A stretch of DNA of 64,000 bases from Uranotaenia lowii (taxonomy: Eukaryota; Arthropoda; Insecta; Diptera; Culicidae): NCBI RefSeq assembly GCF_029784155.1, contig NC_073691.1:143500461-143564460 (forward strand), read 5' to 3'. Numbering within the stretch: the stretch's first letter is position 1; each line of letters starts with the position of its first letter. A program made the position numbers and the translations under genes. Positions 14,080-24,708 of this stretch are shown piece after piece. A model generated the notes under the pieces. It was not told the origin of the DNA. It was given only the letters and a program-made list of their open reading frames with translations, and did no database searches.

Positions 14080-15140
14080 GTCAGTCTGTCTGTCTGTTAC
14101 CTTTATACTTGGAAACTAAGTGAACCGATTTGCGTGAAACTTGGCAGGAGGGGTCTTTGAGGGCCGGGGAAGGTTTCTAGAATAGTTTGAAAACCCTCCC
14201 ACTCTCTGGAAGCGAGGAGGGGGCCTCTTAAACAAAAGAAACATGTTTGAATAACCCAAGAACCGATCATGCAAATGGATCCAAATTTGGTATAAGAGTG
14301 TATTTGGTTACGAAAAATATTCCTGAAATGGTTTGGTGCCCCTCTCTTCTTTCAATGAGGAGATATGAAGCGGGGGGGAGGGTCTTCCATACAATTTTTC
14401 GCACAATTCATGAAATAATCAAGCAAACGGAACTAAATTAGGCATGCAAAGATATACTGGTAGGAAGAATATTTTAAAGATGGTTTGAAGCTCCTCTCTC
14501 TTTCCAGTGTAGAGATAGATAAGGGGTAGGCCCATACAAATCGAGAACTAATCGAGCAAATGGAACCAAATTTGGGATGGGTAGTTATTTGGGTACTAGA
14601 AATGTTTTTCTGATTATTTGGGACTCCACCCTCATCGATTGGGAACATACAAAAAGGGGGGAAGGGGTTAGGGATTCTTTCATACAATTTAATGTATTAT
14701 TCGATAACTAATCATGCAAATAAATCCAAATTTCATATAGGAAGGCAAAAGGCAACGGATCAAGTTTCTACGATGTTTGAAACTCATATGTCCAGTGCAC
14801 TGGGGCGATAAGAAGGGGAGGAGGGGGTTTCCCTTTTATGCATAACTCGAGAACTAATCGAATAAAAAAATCAAAATTATCATGGAAGTATATTCGAGTA
14901 CGAGAAATGATTTTTTATGTTTCGAGACTCCTCCTTCTCTTCAAAGGGAAGAGGGGAAGGATTTTTATATAATTTTTTTGTATCACTCGAGAACTAATCA
15001 TTCAAATAAAACCGCATCGGGTATGTCGGTAGAATTTTTCCTCTACGATTGTTGAAGGCTTCTTCCTCCTTTCACTGATTCGATAGGAATGGGGAAGGGG
15101 AGCTCCCATAAATTTTTCTGTGTAATAACTCGAGACAGAA
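14080..15140 (-). repeat. CAGA-tailed tandem repeat, inverted right arm
   Basis: This is the same family on the opposite strand. It begins with CTGTC-type units (TCAGTCTGTCTGTCTG), then the reverse complement of the terminal unit (GAAACTTGGCAGGAGGGG), then reversed cores such as 'ACTCGAGAACTAATC'. Together with 12690-14047 it forms an imperfect 2.4-kb palindrome centred near 14063, on an AT-rich spacer TCATATATATGA. Confidence 0.8.
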
Positions 15141-15261
15141 AAGGCTATGCAATCAATATAGAAAAACAGCATTTTTCAACTATTGATAAAATTGTTGTTT
15201 GAGACTTACGGTTTCGTGACGTTCCGGATGCCCCGGTTGAAATAGATGTTTGTTTTTGTTA

Positions 15262-15737
15262 GTCCACCTGTATATAAGAGAAGTGACATCTGAAACACAA
15301 AATTCCAATCGAGCAAAAGAACTGTCAAAATCGATTCCAATCGATCCGAGCATTTTGTCGCAGAGCTTTTACCTTTCTTATTGAAAACTCAAGCAAGGAA
15401 GGTATTGCGATTGTTGTTATAGTTCAAACAGATAATTTTTTAGCTGGTCATATGAATTTATGATTAGGTGCATTTTTTTAAATGCTTTAGTGAATCATTT
15501 TTCTAGTTTGAAAGCTGATTGATTATTGACGAAATTCAAGTCATTCATACCGTTTATCGCGATCCTTCGGGCCGAGTTCAATGTTATTTTGTTGGATTGA
15601 AGGAGCGTTCACTTTAGAGCTTGAACATTGAGCCAGAAAACAGTGCTGGGAATTTTTTTGTTCAAGATTTCGGCGATGTTGCCACATATTTCATTTTAAG
15701 AGGGATCAGATGTCGCTTCTCTTATATGAAGGTTCAC
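15262..15737. mobile_element. TA-flanked MITE, 476 bp
   Basis: The ends GTCCACCTGTATATAAGAGA and (complement of the right end) GTGAACCTTCATATAAGAGA continue into GAAG(T/C)GACATCTG, about 31 bp of inverted repeat. TA flanks both sides (15260-15261 and 15738-15739), consistent with a Tc1/mariner-mobilised MITE. No coding frame. Confidence 0.75.
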
Positions 15738-15908
15738 TAGTTTCTGTTTTTACCGGTTTACTATTGATGATTGCGGAAAACAAAACGGATTTGTTTAGTG
15801 TCTTGCAAAAATTTTGATGCAAATCACAAACCAATATCACTTAAATAAGATTTTATGTGATTCGGTGTGAGAGACTTAAGTTTAATATTCGAAAACAATA
15901 TTCATGAG

Positions 15909-17093
15909 TAAGGTTGCCAGAATTTTTTCAGCACGAATCCGGGCCGAGAAAACCGGTCTTTTTTTATCAAGAAAACCTGGCATAATCCGGGCGTTTGATT
16001 TCAAAATGGTCGATCAAAATCCTGCCAATATCCGGACAAACTTGGTCAAAACCTAGAAATTACCCATCAAAAATCAAGAAAAACTAAATTTGAAAAACAA
16101 TTTCTTTCATCAAAATTTATCAAAAGATTTTAAATCGTGTTTTAGGCTTTAAAAAAACCTTTCATGATTATTTTTATGAAACTTGCTCAGAAAATTTCGT
16201 TTTGGACGCATAAATAAAAAAAAATTATAGCACAATTTGGTTTTTAAAGTGTGATTTTAGGCAAGGAATATTTAAAGAAGGTAGTGTCGAGGCAGCCCTG
16301 CTTTAGTATTAGTACATACTGGGACGTCACAATCACGAAAAATCTGATAAATTACTAGGAAATTTGCCATTTTCGTAGATAATTTGAAGAATTTGCTGGA
16401 AATTTTCCTTTTTTAATACCTGTTATTTTAGAAGGGTTCTTTCTATTCAAGATCGGTACGAAAAAAGTTGGATTTTCGAGTAATTTTTGTATGAAATAGA
16501 CCATCGAAGTCGAAATTCAAGTCGAAAGGATGTCGAATGATACTCGAAGGATGTCGAAAAAATGGTGGATTTTCCTTACTCAAATTTGCAAAACTTTAAA
16601 ATGAGTTCAAAATCTTCCATGAAAATGTTCAGGTCAGTGCAGTTTAAGATCCTTATTAAAAAGTTATCAAAAAACACACTTTTATACTAAACCACAATTA
16701 TTTCATTATTGAAATGAGAAAAAAAAACATAATGCAATCTTCAAAAGCCCAGATAATTTCATAAAATAGTGGAATAGAGGTCTTACAACACAATCAAAAT
16801 GAAATTGGAATTCATTTTCGTTCTAAAACATGTTTTTCTTTGAAATTTCTGGCATTCGCATATAAATTTTCGATACTTTCGTTTTTATGACGTCAGAAAA
16901 AAAATCCAATATGGCTCTCGACACTACCTTATTTAAATATTCCTTGGATTTTAGGGTGAAAATGATAATAAACCCGGGCAAAATCCGGGCAAAGCCAATG
17001 AAATCCGAGCAACCGGGCCGGACCGGACTCTTTCCAATTTTTTATTAATTGTTCGGGCAAACTCGGATAAAACCGGGCAATCTGGCAACCTTA
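15909..17093. mobile_element. hAT-like MITE, copy 2, with exact 8-bp duplication
   Basis: The inverted ends TAAGGTTGCCAGA and TCTGGCAACCTTA are perfect over 13 bp and are flanked by an exact 8-bp duplication TTCATGAG (15901-15908 and 17094-17101). An 8-bp duplication is diagnostic of hAT transposition. The body matches the 484-bp copy at 7427-7910 on both sides of a 685-bp insertion (16262-16946). No transposase, so it was moved by an enzyme supplied from elsewhere. Confidence 0.88.
16262..16946. mobile_element. 685-bp TIR element nested in the hAT MITE
   Basis: The ends CAAGGAATATTTAAAGAAGG and (complement) CAAGGAATATTTAAATAAGG continue into TAGTGTCGAG, giving about 30 bp of inverted repeat. 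It is flanked by GATTTTAGG at 16253-16261 and 16947-16955, an exact 9-bp duplication. A 9-bp duplication is typical of Mutator-like elements, but the superfamily is uncertain because no transposase is present. The uninterrupted relative at 7427-7910 gives the empty site. Confidence 0.82.
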
Positions 17094-17104
17094 TTCATGA
17101 GAGT

Positions 17105-18155
17105 GTGTCGAATTGAAACTTTTTTCGAATTTTTAAAAGCACTGTAGCCTAAAAAGTTTCCTTTTTGGTCATAATGAATGACAGAATTTTTGTGAATTTT
17201 TTAATGATTTCTGGGTACTCGGGTTTTGATTTGTTTGGAAAGATGCGAAAATGTTTTTGGAGAATGTCACTTTTTCAGATTTTCTTGTATATTGTGTTCT
17301 CCCGCGATGCAAATGAAATTCCAATTTTTGAGCTAACTGGAAAGTTCTCTGGCTAAAACTTTACCGATCACGGCAAATCGATAGGGGTAACGAGAAAAAA
17401 AGCTATTACGATCCAAACTGAACATTCTTTTTTTTTTTCATGAAATGAAACTAGCAACACTGACAGTTTTTCCGTACAAATTTCAATCATATTATTTTAA
17501 AAAGAAAGTTATTGATTTAAGAGTCTAAAAATGTTCTGTAGAAATGATCTACATAAAATTTTCCATCAATTGCAAACATTGAATTAAGGTTACCATAAAT
17601 TGAGAATCAACAGATGCAATGGTTTTGCAAAAAAAATCAACTAAAATTAGTTGAAGCTGTCTAGTTCAAACTCATTTAATTTTTTAAAAACATTTCAAGA
17701 CTTTAAAATCAATAACTACAAAGCAGAACAATCTTTTTAATTTTAATGAGAATCTTAAAATTATATTTTTTTTGAAAATTTGACGGAAAATCTATCAGTG
17801 TTGCTACTTTCATGTCATGAAAAAAGAATGCTCAATTCAGGACGTTATAACTTTTTTCTCATTACCCCTACCGCTTTGCAACCTTGGGCAAAGTTTGAGC
17901 CAGAGAACTTTCCAGTGTGCTCAAATATTTTAATTTTTATTTGCATCGCTTAGAACAACATATTCAAGAACAGAAATATAAAAAATTTTCGAACAATTTT
18001 TCGCGTTTTAGCGAACGAATTTTCAAAGCAAAACCCGGTTTTCCTAATCTCATTTAACAAGTTTGAAAAAATTATGCCGTTCGTTTTGACCGGAAAGGAA
18101 ACATTCTAGGCTACAGGGTTTTTGAAATTCGAAGAAAGTTGCAAAACGAAACAGC
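17105..18155. repeat. Fold-back palindrome, ~1 kb
   Basis: The left arm includes TGTAGCCTAAAAAGTTTCC, CGATAGGGGTAACGAGAAAA and AACTAGCAACACTGACAG. The right arm has their diverged complements (CATTCTAGGCTACA; TTTTTCTCATTACCCCTACCG; ATCAGTGTTGCTACTTTC). Arms of about 400-430 bp meet near 17620. I found no flanking duplication and no protein. The open frame at 17165-17356 lies within one arm and has no support. Confidence 0.75.
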
Positions 18156-18301
18156 CTTATATTCATAGCAAAAGATTAACTTCTCGTATCGAATCTTGCG
18201 TGTATAACAAATTTCATAAAATTTCTTGAAGATTGTATGATTTTTTTATTTTTAAACTGTGACCCAGAGATGGGCCTTGACTCAAATATAAAGTCAACGA
18301 A

Positions 18302-18738
18302 ACTTTTTTTGTAGAGAAATGAATCCAACTGTAAGTTTAAATTTCAGGGTTCGCATCATTTCAACTTACGGTAGTTCAACTCGAATTTGAACAAAGCAAT
18401 GCACATCTTTCTGTGCTTAAAATGTCCAAATTCGAGTCCAACTACCGTAAGTTGAAATGATGGGAATAGAAATAGACTACGAAAATGATGGTGATCACAT
18501 GGGAAAACAATTCCCTTAATTCCGATAGATATCGACACTCGACCAGTCTAACTTTCATACGCCAGGTTGTCTCCTGTAGTAGAATGTTATAATACATGGG
18601 CCCCGGAGAGGCGCAAGATGTGGGTTCAAGTCCTACCGGGAGACAAGGTGAATTTTTTTCGCATGCTTTTCAATTTTCATCTTGTCTTGTCCCTGAAATT
18701 TCAACTTACAGTTGGATTCATTTCTCTACAAAAAAATT
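18302..18738. repeat. Nested fold-back unit, outer and inner inverted repeats
   Basis: The outer arms are 18302-18349 (TTTTGTAGAGAAATGAATCC, AACTGTAAGTT) and 18690-18738 (complement). An inner hairpin, 18358-18463, pairs TTTCAACTTACGGTAGTT with AACTACCGTAAGTTGAAA around an AT-rich loop. A tRNA-like segment sits in the right half (18569-18644). This is probably a small composite transposon. Confidence 0.7.
18569..18644 (+). other. tRNA-like sequence (SINE head or tRNA relic)
   Basis: A B-box-like GGTTCAAGTCC lies at 18623-18633 inside a T-arm that can fold (GTGGG TTCAAGT CCTAC). The flanking TCTCCTG and CGGGAGA can form a 7-bp acceptor stem. The D-arm and anticodon arm are poor: the position before the putative GGA anticodon is C, not U, and no CCA-ready 3' end exists. 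It is more likely a tRNA-derived relic than a working tRNA gene. Confidence 0.45.
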
Positions 18739-19117
18739 GTATGATTTTTCCATTTATTCTATGGTTTCAAATATTTTAAATAGATATCATAATCTTTCAT
18801 TTAAAAAAAAATATTGTGTTACGAAAAAGAATCAGATTATTACACTTACAGAATTCATTCCACTCAACTTTTTTCCAGATACAATCAGGTCAACGACAAA
18901 GACACTGTCGGCAAAACTTTGAGCCGGGTTAAAAAGATTGAGTCGCTTTTTCGCTCTGTTTCCGTCAACCATTTGGTGCGACCCGAAAGTTTCACCCGGG
19001 ATGCGTCAGTCTGTCTTTTCACTCAGATATCTAGCGTGACATTTAAAAAGGGCGAAACTACCAAATGTAAACAAATCGAGTTAACGGCCATTCCGGATTT
19101 ACGCAGTTGCATTTTAC

Positions 19118-21165
19118 CTAATTATTTATTTATTCCGCCAAACAGTGTAGGCTACATATATATAATAACTTAAACCTAGAGATTACAATGTTCAAATAAG
19201 CTTAATAATAATAATTTTTCTTTACATTTACAAAGTCAGGTTCTTCGGTGCCTGTTACCGTAAAAACCTTTTTTCAGCTGCTGTTTTGACATAGTTAAGT
19301 CTATATTCTCATAATGTTTATTATAACTATACATTAAACAATTAACAGGACTATATTTTCCATAATCAGTTCGAGTAGAGGTTATAATGAAAAGATTTCT
19401 TGTTCTTAAATGACGGCAAGGACAATAAAAGTTTAATTGATTTAGTAGATAAGCAGACTGAACGCGCTGATTAATTATGTCGTTTACAAAACAGATTGCA
19501 GCAAACTCTCTTCTTACACTTAATGTTTCCATGTTTATAAGCAGGCAACGTGATTCATAGCTAGGTAATTGGTTCTGAGACCATCCTAAATTTCGTAAAG
19601 CGAATAGAACAAATTGTTTCTGGACTCATTCCAAACGGTTTTTATGTAAAATTTGAAAAGGCGACCACACAACGCTACAATACTCAAGAATAGATCTAAC
19701 ATAAGCTGTGTACAATGTTTTTATTGTGTATGGGTCTTTAAAATTATAACTGAAACGTTTTATAAATGCTAACATACCGTTTGATTTCTGGATTATTGAG
19801 TTATAGTGATCTACAAAGGTAAGTTTTGAGTCCAATATAACTCCAAGGTCTCTAATCTTGTTGACTCTCTCGACAGGATCATCTCCCAATTTGACAATTT
19901 CATATGACTGACATTTTTTTCTGGTAAATACAATATTTGAACATTTTGCCACGTTAAGTTTGAGCGGACTTTTAGTGCACCATTTGTTAAATACATTAAC
20001 TTCGTTTTGAAAGATTCTAAAGTCTTCTTCGTTATTCACTTTCATATAAAGTTTCATATCATCAGCATAAATTAGCACATTTGACTGCTTGAGAAGACAA
20101 GTTATATCATTTACGTATAAAATAAATAATAAGGGGCCGAGATGGGAGCCTTGAGGCACACCAGAAGTAACGGAGATACTTTTTGAAAGTGAACCATTAA
20201 ATCTAACAACTTGTGAGCGGTTCGTTAAATAGGACCTTATCCATTTCAGTAGGTGTGAACTGAAACCCTGTTTATTTAATTTAAAAATTAACATGGGGAT
20301 GTCAATTCTGTCAAAAGCTTTACTGAAGTCCGTGTATAAAGCCTGTACAGAATTACCGCGATCCATACAGCTAATATTATAGGTAACAAACTCGAGTAAA
20401 TTAGTGGCTGTAGATCTTCCTTTAACAAATCCATGTTGCTTTTCAGTAATGAGTGTTTTAATTTGGTTATATATTTTTGCATTCACTATAGCTTCGAAAA
20501 GTTTTGGTATGCACGATAAAATGGCTATGCCCCTGTAATTGTTTATGTCAGATTTTTTTCCTGACTTGAATATGGGTACAAGAAATGATTCTTTCCATAC
20601 TTGAGGAAAAACACCTGATTTCAATGAAGAGTTAAATAGAAGAAACAATGGCATACTCAGTTCATTTACTAGATTTTTTAAAATAAGTGGAGGAATTCCA
20701 TCAGGCCCGGGCCCTTTAGTGCTGTCTAAGGAAGAAATGGTTTTACATATTTCTTCAAAGGAAATTGATTCTACTGCAGTAAGTACCGTTGAATCAGAGA
20801 GATAACTAAAAAACGAAGTATCACGATCTTGCTCGGAAAAACTAGTGTAAACATTTTGGAAAAAGTCGGCGAATAGATTACAAATTTCGTCGGAATTTTG
20901 ACCTTCTATGCTGCCAAAGTGCATGCGAGATGGAAAACTATTATTTTTTAATTTTGTATTGACATATCTAAAAAAGTTTCTTGGGTTCGATTTTATGTTT
21001 TGCTCAATTTTTATATTATAGTCTTGGAAAGAAGTATTTAAGCGTATTGCTAGTCGATTACTGGCTTCTTGGTGTTCTAACTTAGTGACTAATGATGGAT
21101 TCTTTTTCCAGTTTTTATGTGCCTTCTGCTTTTTATTTCTTAAATGCACAAACGCTGTTTCAGCT
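19118..21165 (-). mobile_element. 5'-truncated non-LTR retrotransposon (LINE)
   Basis: The reverse-strand element ends at low coordinates with a tail of AATAAATAAATAA type (about 19118-19133) and has a short 3' untranslated part after the stop at 19236-19238. The 5' boundary lies near 21165, where the frame is cut off by a stop just upstream of the RT domain, so the endonuclease part is missing. I could not identify a target duplication. RT motifs are described in the gene entry. Confidence 0.85.
19236..21149 (-). pseudogene. LINE ORF2 reverse transcriptase, one in-frame stop
   Basis: It encodes the RT that copies LINE RNA at a nicked chromosomal site. The reading is open for 507 codons to a TGA at 19626-19628, then continues in the same frame for about 130 more codons to the real stop, so a single nonsense change breaks it. 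Motifs in order: GPGPDGIPP; YRGIAILSCIPKLFEAIV; KQHGFVKGRSTATNL; YTDFSKAFDRID (motif A); SGVPQGSHLGPLLFILYVND; YADD at 20058-20069 (motif C); and a C-terminal ETLSVRREFA...NDIINQR region usual for CR1/Jockey-group elements. The endonuclease domain is absent. The clade within the CR1/Jockey group is not settled by eye. Confidence 0.88.
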
Positions 21166-21663
21166 TAAAATCGCTTAAAACTTTCAAAAAATTGATAACA
21201 TTAAAATGGGCGAAACTTCATGTTGATGCATTTTCGTTGGAACGTGAAGTTACGCCTATTCAAAATGCGGTTAATTTTTCTATTCGTGTAGGGCCAATAG
21301 GCGTAACTGAGTTGACCGTGTATGACAAAACGGCCTAATTAGTTTTTGCGTGTGAGACCAATGGGCGTAACTTCAAACCAAAACAAAAACGGCCGATCAA
21401 TTGGGCGAAACTTGCAGGCGTAACTGAAATCGAAAACATAAAAAGGCAAAACTCGAAAATCTCGGAAATTTAGTGAAAAAAGTTAAAGATTTTGATAACC
21501 AACGAACAATAAGTGAATATAATGCACTTTTTTTGATTTTGTTGAACAAAAAGTGGTCGATTTTTCAAATAGGATTTGATTAGATGTTCCGAAATTTTCA
21601 ACGCGATTTTCTCGTTTCGAGCTAACTGCTAGTTTCGCCCTTTTTAAATGTTACGCTAGATAT

Positions 21664-22347
21664 GTATGACAACATGCCACAATATAGATATAGGATACTC
21701 ACAAAATTAAACATTCAAAATGAGTGAGTGGGTAAGCGAATGCACTCTCCCGTCAGATCTTTTCGCCCCGGCGATATGCGAGCGATGTTCATATGACAAT
21801 AAACTTTTCGCTTTTCTTATTTTGTTTTTGCAGAACTTACTTTCGTGGGAAAAGCATTATCGTCTTTCCGTTTGCCCGGCGGCATTCAGTCGACATGCTT
21901 CATTGGCTCCCCCATTATAATAAGGGTGGAAGGAATTGTGGAGTTTTCCTACCACATGGAAACTTCGAGTTCTACCGTTTTTTTCCCACAATGCTCAATT
22001 GAATGCGACCAAAAATTATCGTTCATACGTCGGGTTTCACAACACAAACAACCAGAAAAGAATCCCAAAATGTATGTGCGTCATCTTTTCTCTACATTTT
22101 CTTTTGTCATAAGTAGAGAGCAAACAGAAAGTCTTTAGCTGGAATCCGGCTCAGGAACGCACTGCTGTTAAATATAAAAAAAAAAGAAAAAAAACATTAT
22201 TGAGGCGAAAATTTACTGTGAGATAACTAGGCAACACAAAACCCATTTTTTGTATCAATACATCTTATTCAATTCCACTCCTTGTGTGCTGCTAGTCTGC
22301 AATATATGAATGTGTGTTACGGAAAGAAAAAAAAAAAACAAACAATG
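21664..22347. other. No gene recognised
   Basis: Three overlapping open frames (21720-22138, 66-97 codons) have no motif. A run of A residues precedes the next MITE. This could be single-copy DNA. Confidence 0.4.
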
Positions 22348-22349
22348 TA

Positions 22350-22753
22350 CAGTACGACCCATAAAAAATGCGAAAAATATTTAGGAGTCAGTTTTGGGTT
22401 GTAATTGACTATTTTGAGGAATATTTTTTGGGCGTGTATAAGCTCTAACCTTCATCTGTCAATTGCCGTAAACAATGCAGTAGTAGAGGCGTAGAGGTTA
22501 CGATTCAACCATCTTTTGCACGCACTATAAAAGTGATAAAATTGATTAAGACGAAAGTTAAACGGAATCAATCCAGAGGCTGACTAATAAAGCAATTATA
22601 TAGATATCTTCCTGAACGTCTTAAAGCTCTGCGACTTTAGCGCTGTTTATGTACATACCTAAATAAATAAAAAGTTTTTAAATCAAGTTAGTGTCAAGAA
22701 AAGTGTTTTTGAACCTTGAAGAAAGATTTTCCCATTTCTTATGGGTCATACGG
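22350..22753. mobile_element. Tc1/mariner-type MITE, 404 bp
   Basis: The ends CAGTACGACCCATAAAAAAT and (complement) CCGTATGACCCATAAGAAAT are inverted repeats continuing into GGGAAAA-like sequence. TA flanks both sides (22348-22349 and 22754-22755). It is non-coding. Confidence 0.78.
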
Positions 22754-23234
22754 TATGTGAAGACGGTGGCTTTAAACCGGCAATTTACGGAGCCGATAAG
22801 ATAAAAGATTAACGGCTGTCATAAAAATATATTGGCCTTATGGAGCGGAAAATCCGATCGGGGCCAATTTGCTCAGGTGTAAAAGCCATCGAAGCCACAT
22901 CGAACCATAATCATACTAAGACGGAAAATGTAGGTACTACAAACAACTCCATGGCGATGGTATTAAAAGATAATTAGATAACTCACTAACTGTTTTGCAC
23001 AGTCGAGAAACGGGTGCAGAACTTCTCCCGTCATCATCAAAAGAAGAGAAGTCACTTGTGCTGGGTCGGCTACGGAATGCTACCACTGACTGGGACACAG
23101 GTTCTTCTTGTTCGCAGCTACTCAAGCTACAAAAAGGTACCGAGCGAACTTCCGTGTTTAGTGCAAAGAAACACCCATCGAAATGTAGAAAATCACTGAA
23201 AGCGGATGAGGTAGCGAGTCCACATTTTCCAGGA
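22754..23234. other. Unassigned, possible LINE-derived sequence
   Basis: Open frames 22995-23360 and 23014-23199 overlap. No motif is evident before about 23235, where RTE-type LINE coding begins; the preceding part may belong to the same element. Confidence 0.35.
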
Positions 23235-24708
23235 GAAATAGTGCCGCCTGGAGGAGGAGGAGCTGGAGCAGCTACTTCGTTCCCAGGAAAAACGAAACTT
23301 CTATCAAAAGTTCAGCGCATCCGTCAAAGGCTTCATGCCGCAAACCGAAATATGCCGTGATAAGGCCGGGAATCGTGAGGTGATCAAAAAGTGGAAGCAG
23401 CACTTCGATGAACACCTGAAGAAACATCGCCAGCGTAGCCAACGACGAGGTGGAGCCACTTCCAACGATGAGAGAAGTTCAGGAAGCCATTCACCAGCTG
23501 CATAGCAACATGTCGGCTTGGAAGGACGGCATCGCAGCTGAACTCTTAAAAATGGGCCCGGACAAGTTGGCAGTTTGTCTACGCCGTTTGATGATCCGGA
23601 TCTGGGTCACAGAATAGCTACCGGAGGGGTGGAAGGAGAGGGTAATATGCCCCATCTACAAGAAGGGCGACAAATTGGACTGTGAGAACTATCTAGCGAT
23701 CACTGTCCCAAATGCCGCCAACAAAGTGTTGTCCCGAAATCTACTTTGCCGCCCAACGCCACAAGCAATCAGATTCGTGGGAAGTCATAATAAAGAGAAG
23801 GGAGCCATAATAAAGAACTGACGAGACTGATCAAGGCGACGATGGATGAAACGAAATTCTGTGTGCGAATTTCTGGTGTATTGTCAAGTTCATTCGAATC
23901 GCAAAGGGGCTTTGACAAGGCAATGGTCTATCCAACATGATGTTCAAGGTTGGAGGAGATCTACCGAAAATTGAAAATCAAAGCAGGAAGAGTACGGTTT
24001 ATGGTTAAATACGTCCAAGACGAAGTATATGCTGGCCTTCGGATCCGAGACCGACCGATCCTGCTTGTCCAGTAACAGCAAGGTCACGATTGACGGCGAC
24101 AAGCCGGAGATAGTCGAAGACTTTGTCTTTCTCGGCTCACTGGTGTCCGCAGACAATGACACCAGCCGTGAGATCTGGCGGCGAATGGTCAGCGGAAGTC
24201 ATGCCTACTATGCAATCCACAAGCAACTGCGGTCCAGAAGACTGAGCCGTCGGCCGAAGTACAACTTGTACATAACGCTCATTAGACCGGTTGCTCTCTG
24301 CGAGCACGAGACATGACCATTGCTCGAGCAGGACCTGCGTACACCCGGAGTATTGGAACGACGAATGTTAAGAACCATTTTAGGCGGTGTGCAGGAGAAA
24401 GGAGTGTGTAGGCAAATGATGAACCACGAACTCGCACGAATCTTCGACGAACCCAGTATCCAGAAGGTGGTGAAGGCTGGCCAGATACCCTGGGCAAGAC
24501 ATGTTGCGAGAATGCCGGACGACTGTCCTGCAGAGCAAGTGTTCGCTATGAATCCGGTAGGAACGAGATGAGCAGGGGCGCAACGAGCGTGGTGATAAGA
24601 ACAAGAAGAACAAGAATCTGCGGAATGTGGGATATCCGAGGTATTGGAGAACGGTTGCCATGAACCGAGTAAATTTCAGAAAAAATGTTCATCAAGTTGA
24701 CAAACTGA
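23235..24708 (+). pseudogene. RTE-type LINE polyprotein, internally deleted
   Basis: Conceptual fragments read, in order: EELEQL...NFYQKF and KGFMPQTEICRDK (about 23251-23360); the pre-RT and RT-start segment with ELLKMGPDKL, PEGWKERVICPIYKKGDKLDC and ENYLAITVPNAANKVLS (about 23540-23740); a short LIKATMDETKFCVRISG segment; then KTKYMLAFGS and the C-terminal part VEDFVFLGSLVSADNDTSRE, RSRRLSRRPK, LEQDLRTPGVLERRMLRTI and ARHVARMPDD (24029-24571), ending near 24708. The segment that should hold motif A and the ADD catalytic motif is missing. TGA at 24314-24316 and several frame changes add to the decay. The wording is typical of RTE-clade elements. Confidence 0.8.

Larger units (their letters stand above)
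19031..21659. mobile_element. TIR DNA element carrying a LINE insertion
   Basis: The ends CTAGCGTGACATTTAAAAAG and (complement) CTAGCGTAACATTTAAAAAG continue into GGCGAAACTA, a 30-bp inverted repeat with one mismatch. ATAT lies outside both ends (19027-19030 and 21660-21663), either a 4-bp duplication or a palindromic extension. The right interior carries several GGGCGAAACT/GGGCGTAACT motifs in both orientations (about 21208, 21247, 21290, 21363, 21403). No transposase is seen. Most of the interior is a reverse-strand LINE (about 19118-21165). Confidence 0.75.

Noticed and set aside
18569..18644. Functional tRNA gene
   Set aside because: The acceptor and T arms fold, but the D and anticodon arms are poor and position 33 is not U; kept only as a tRNA-like relic.
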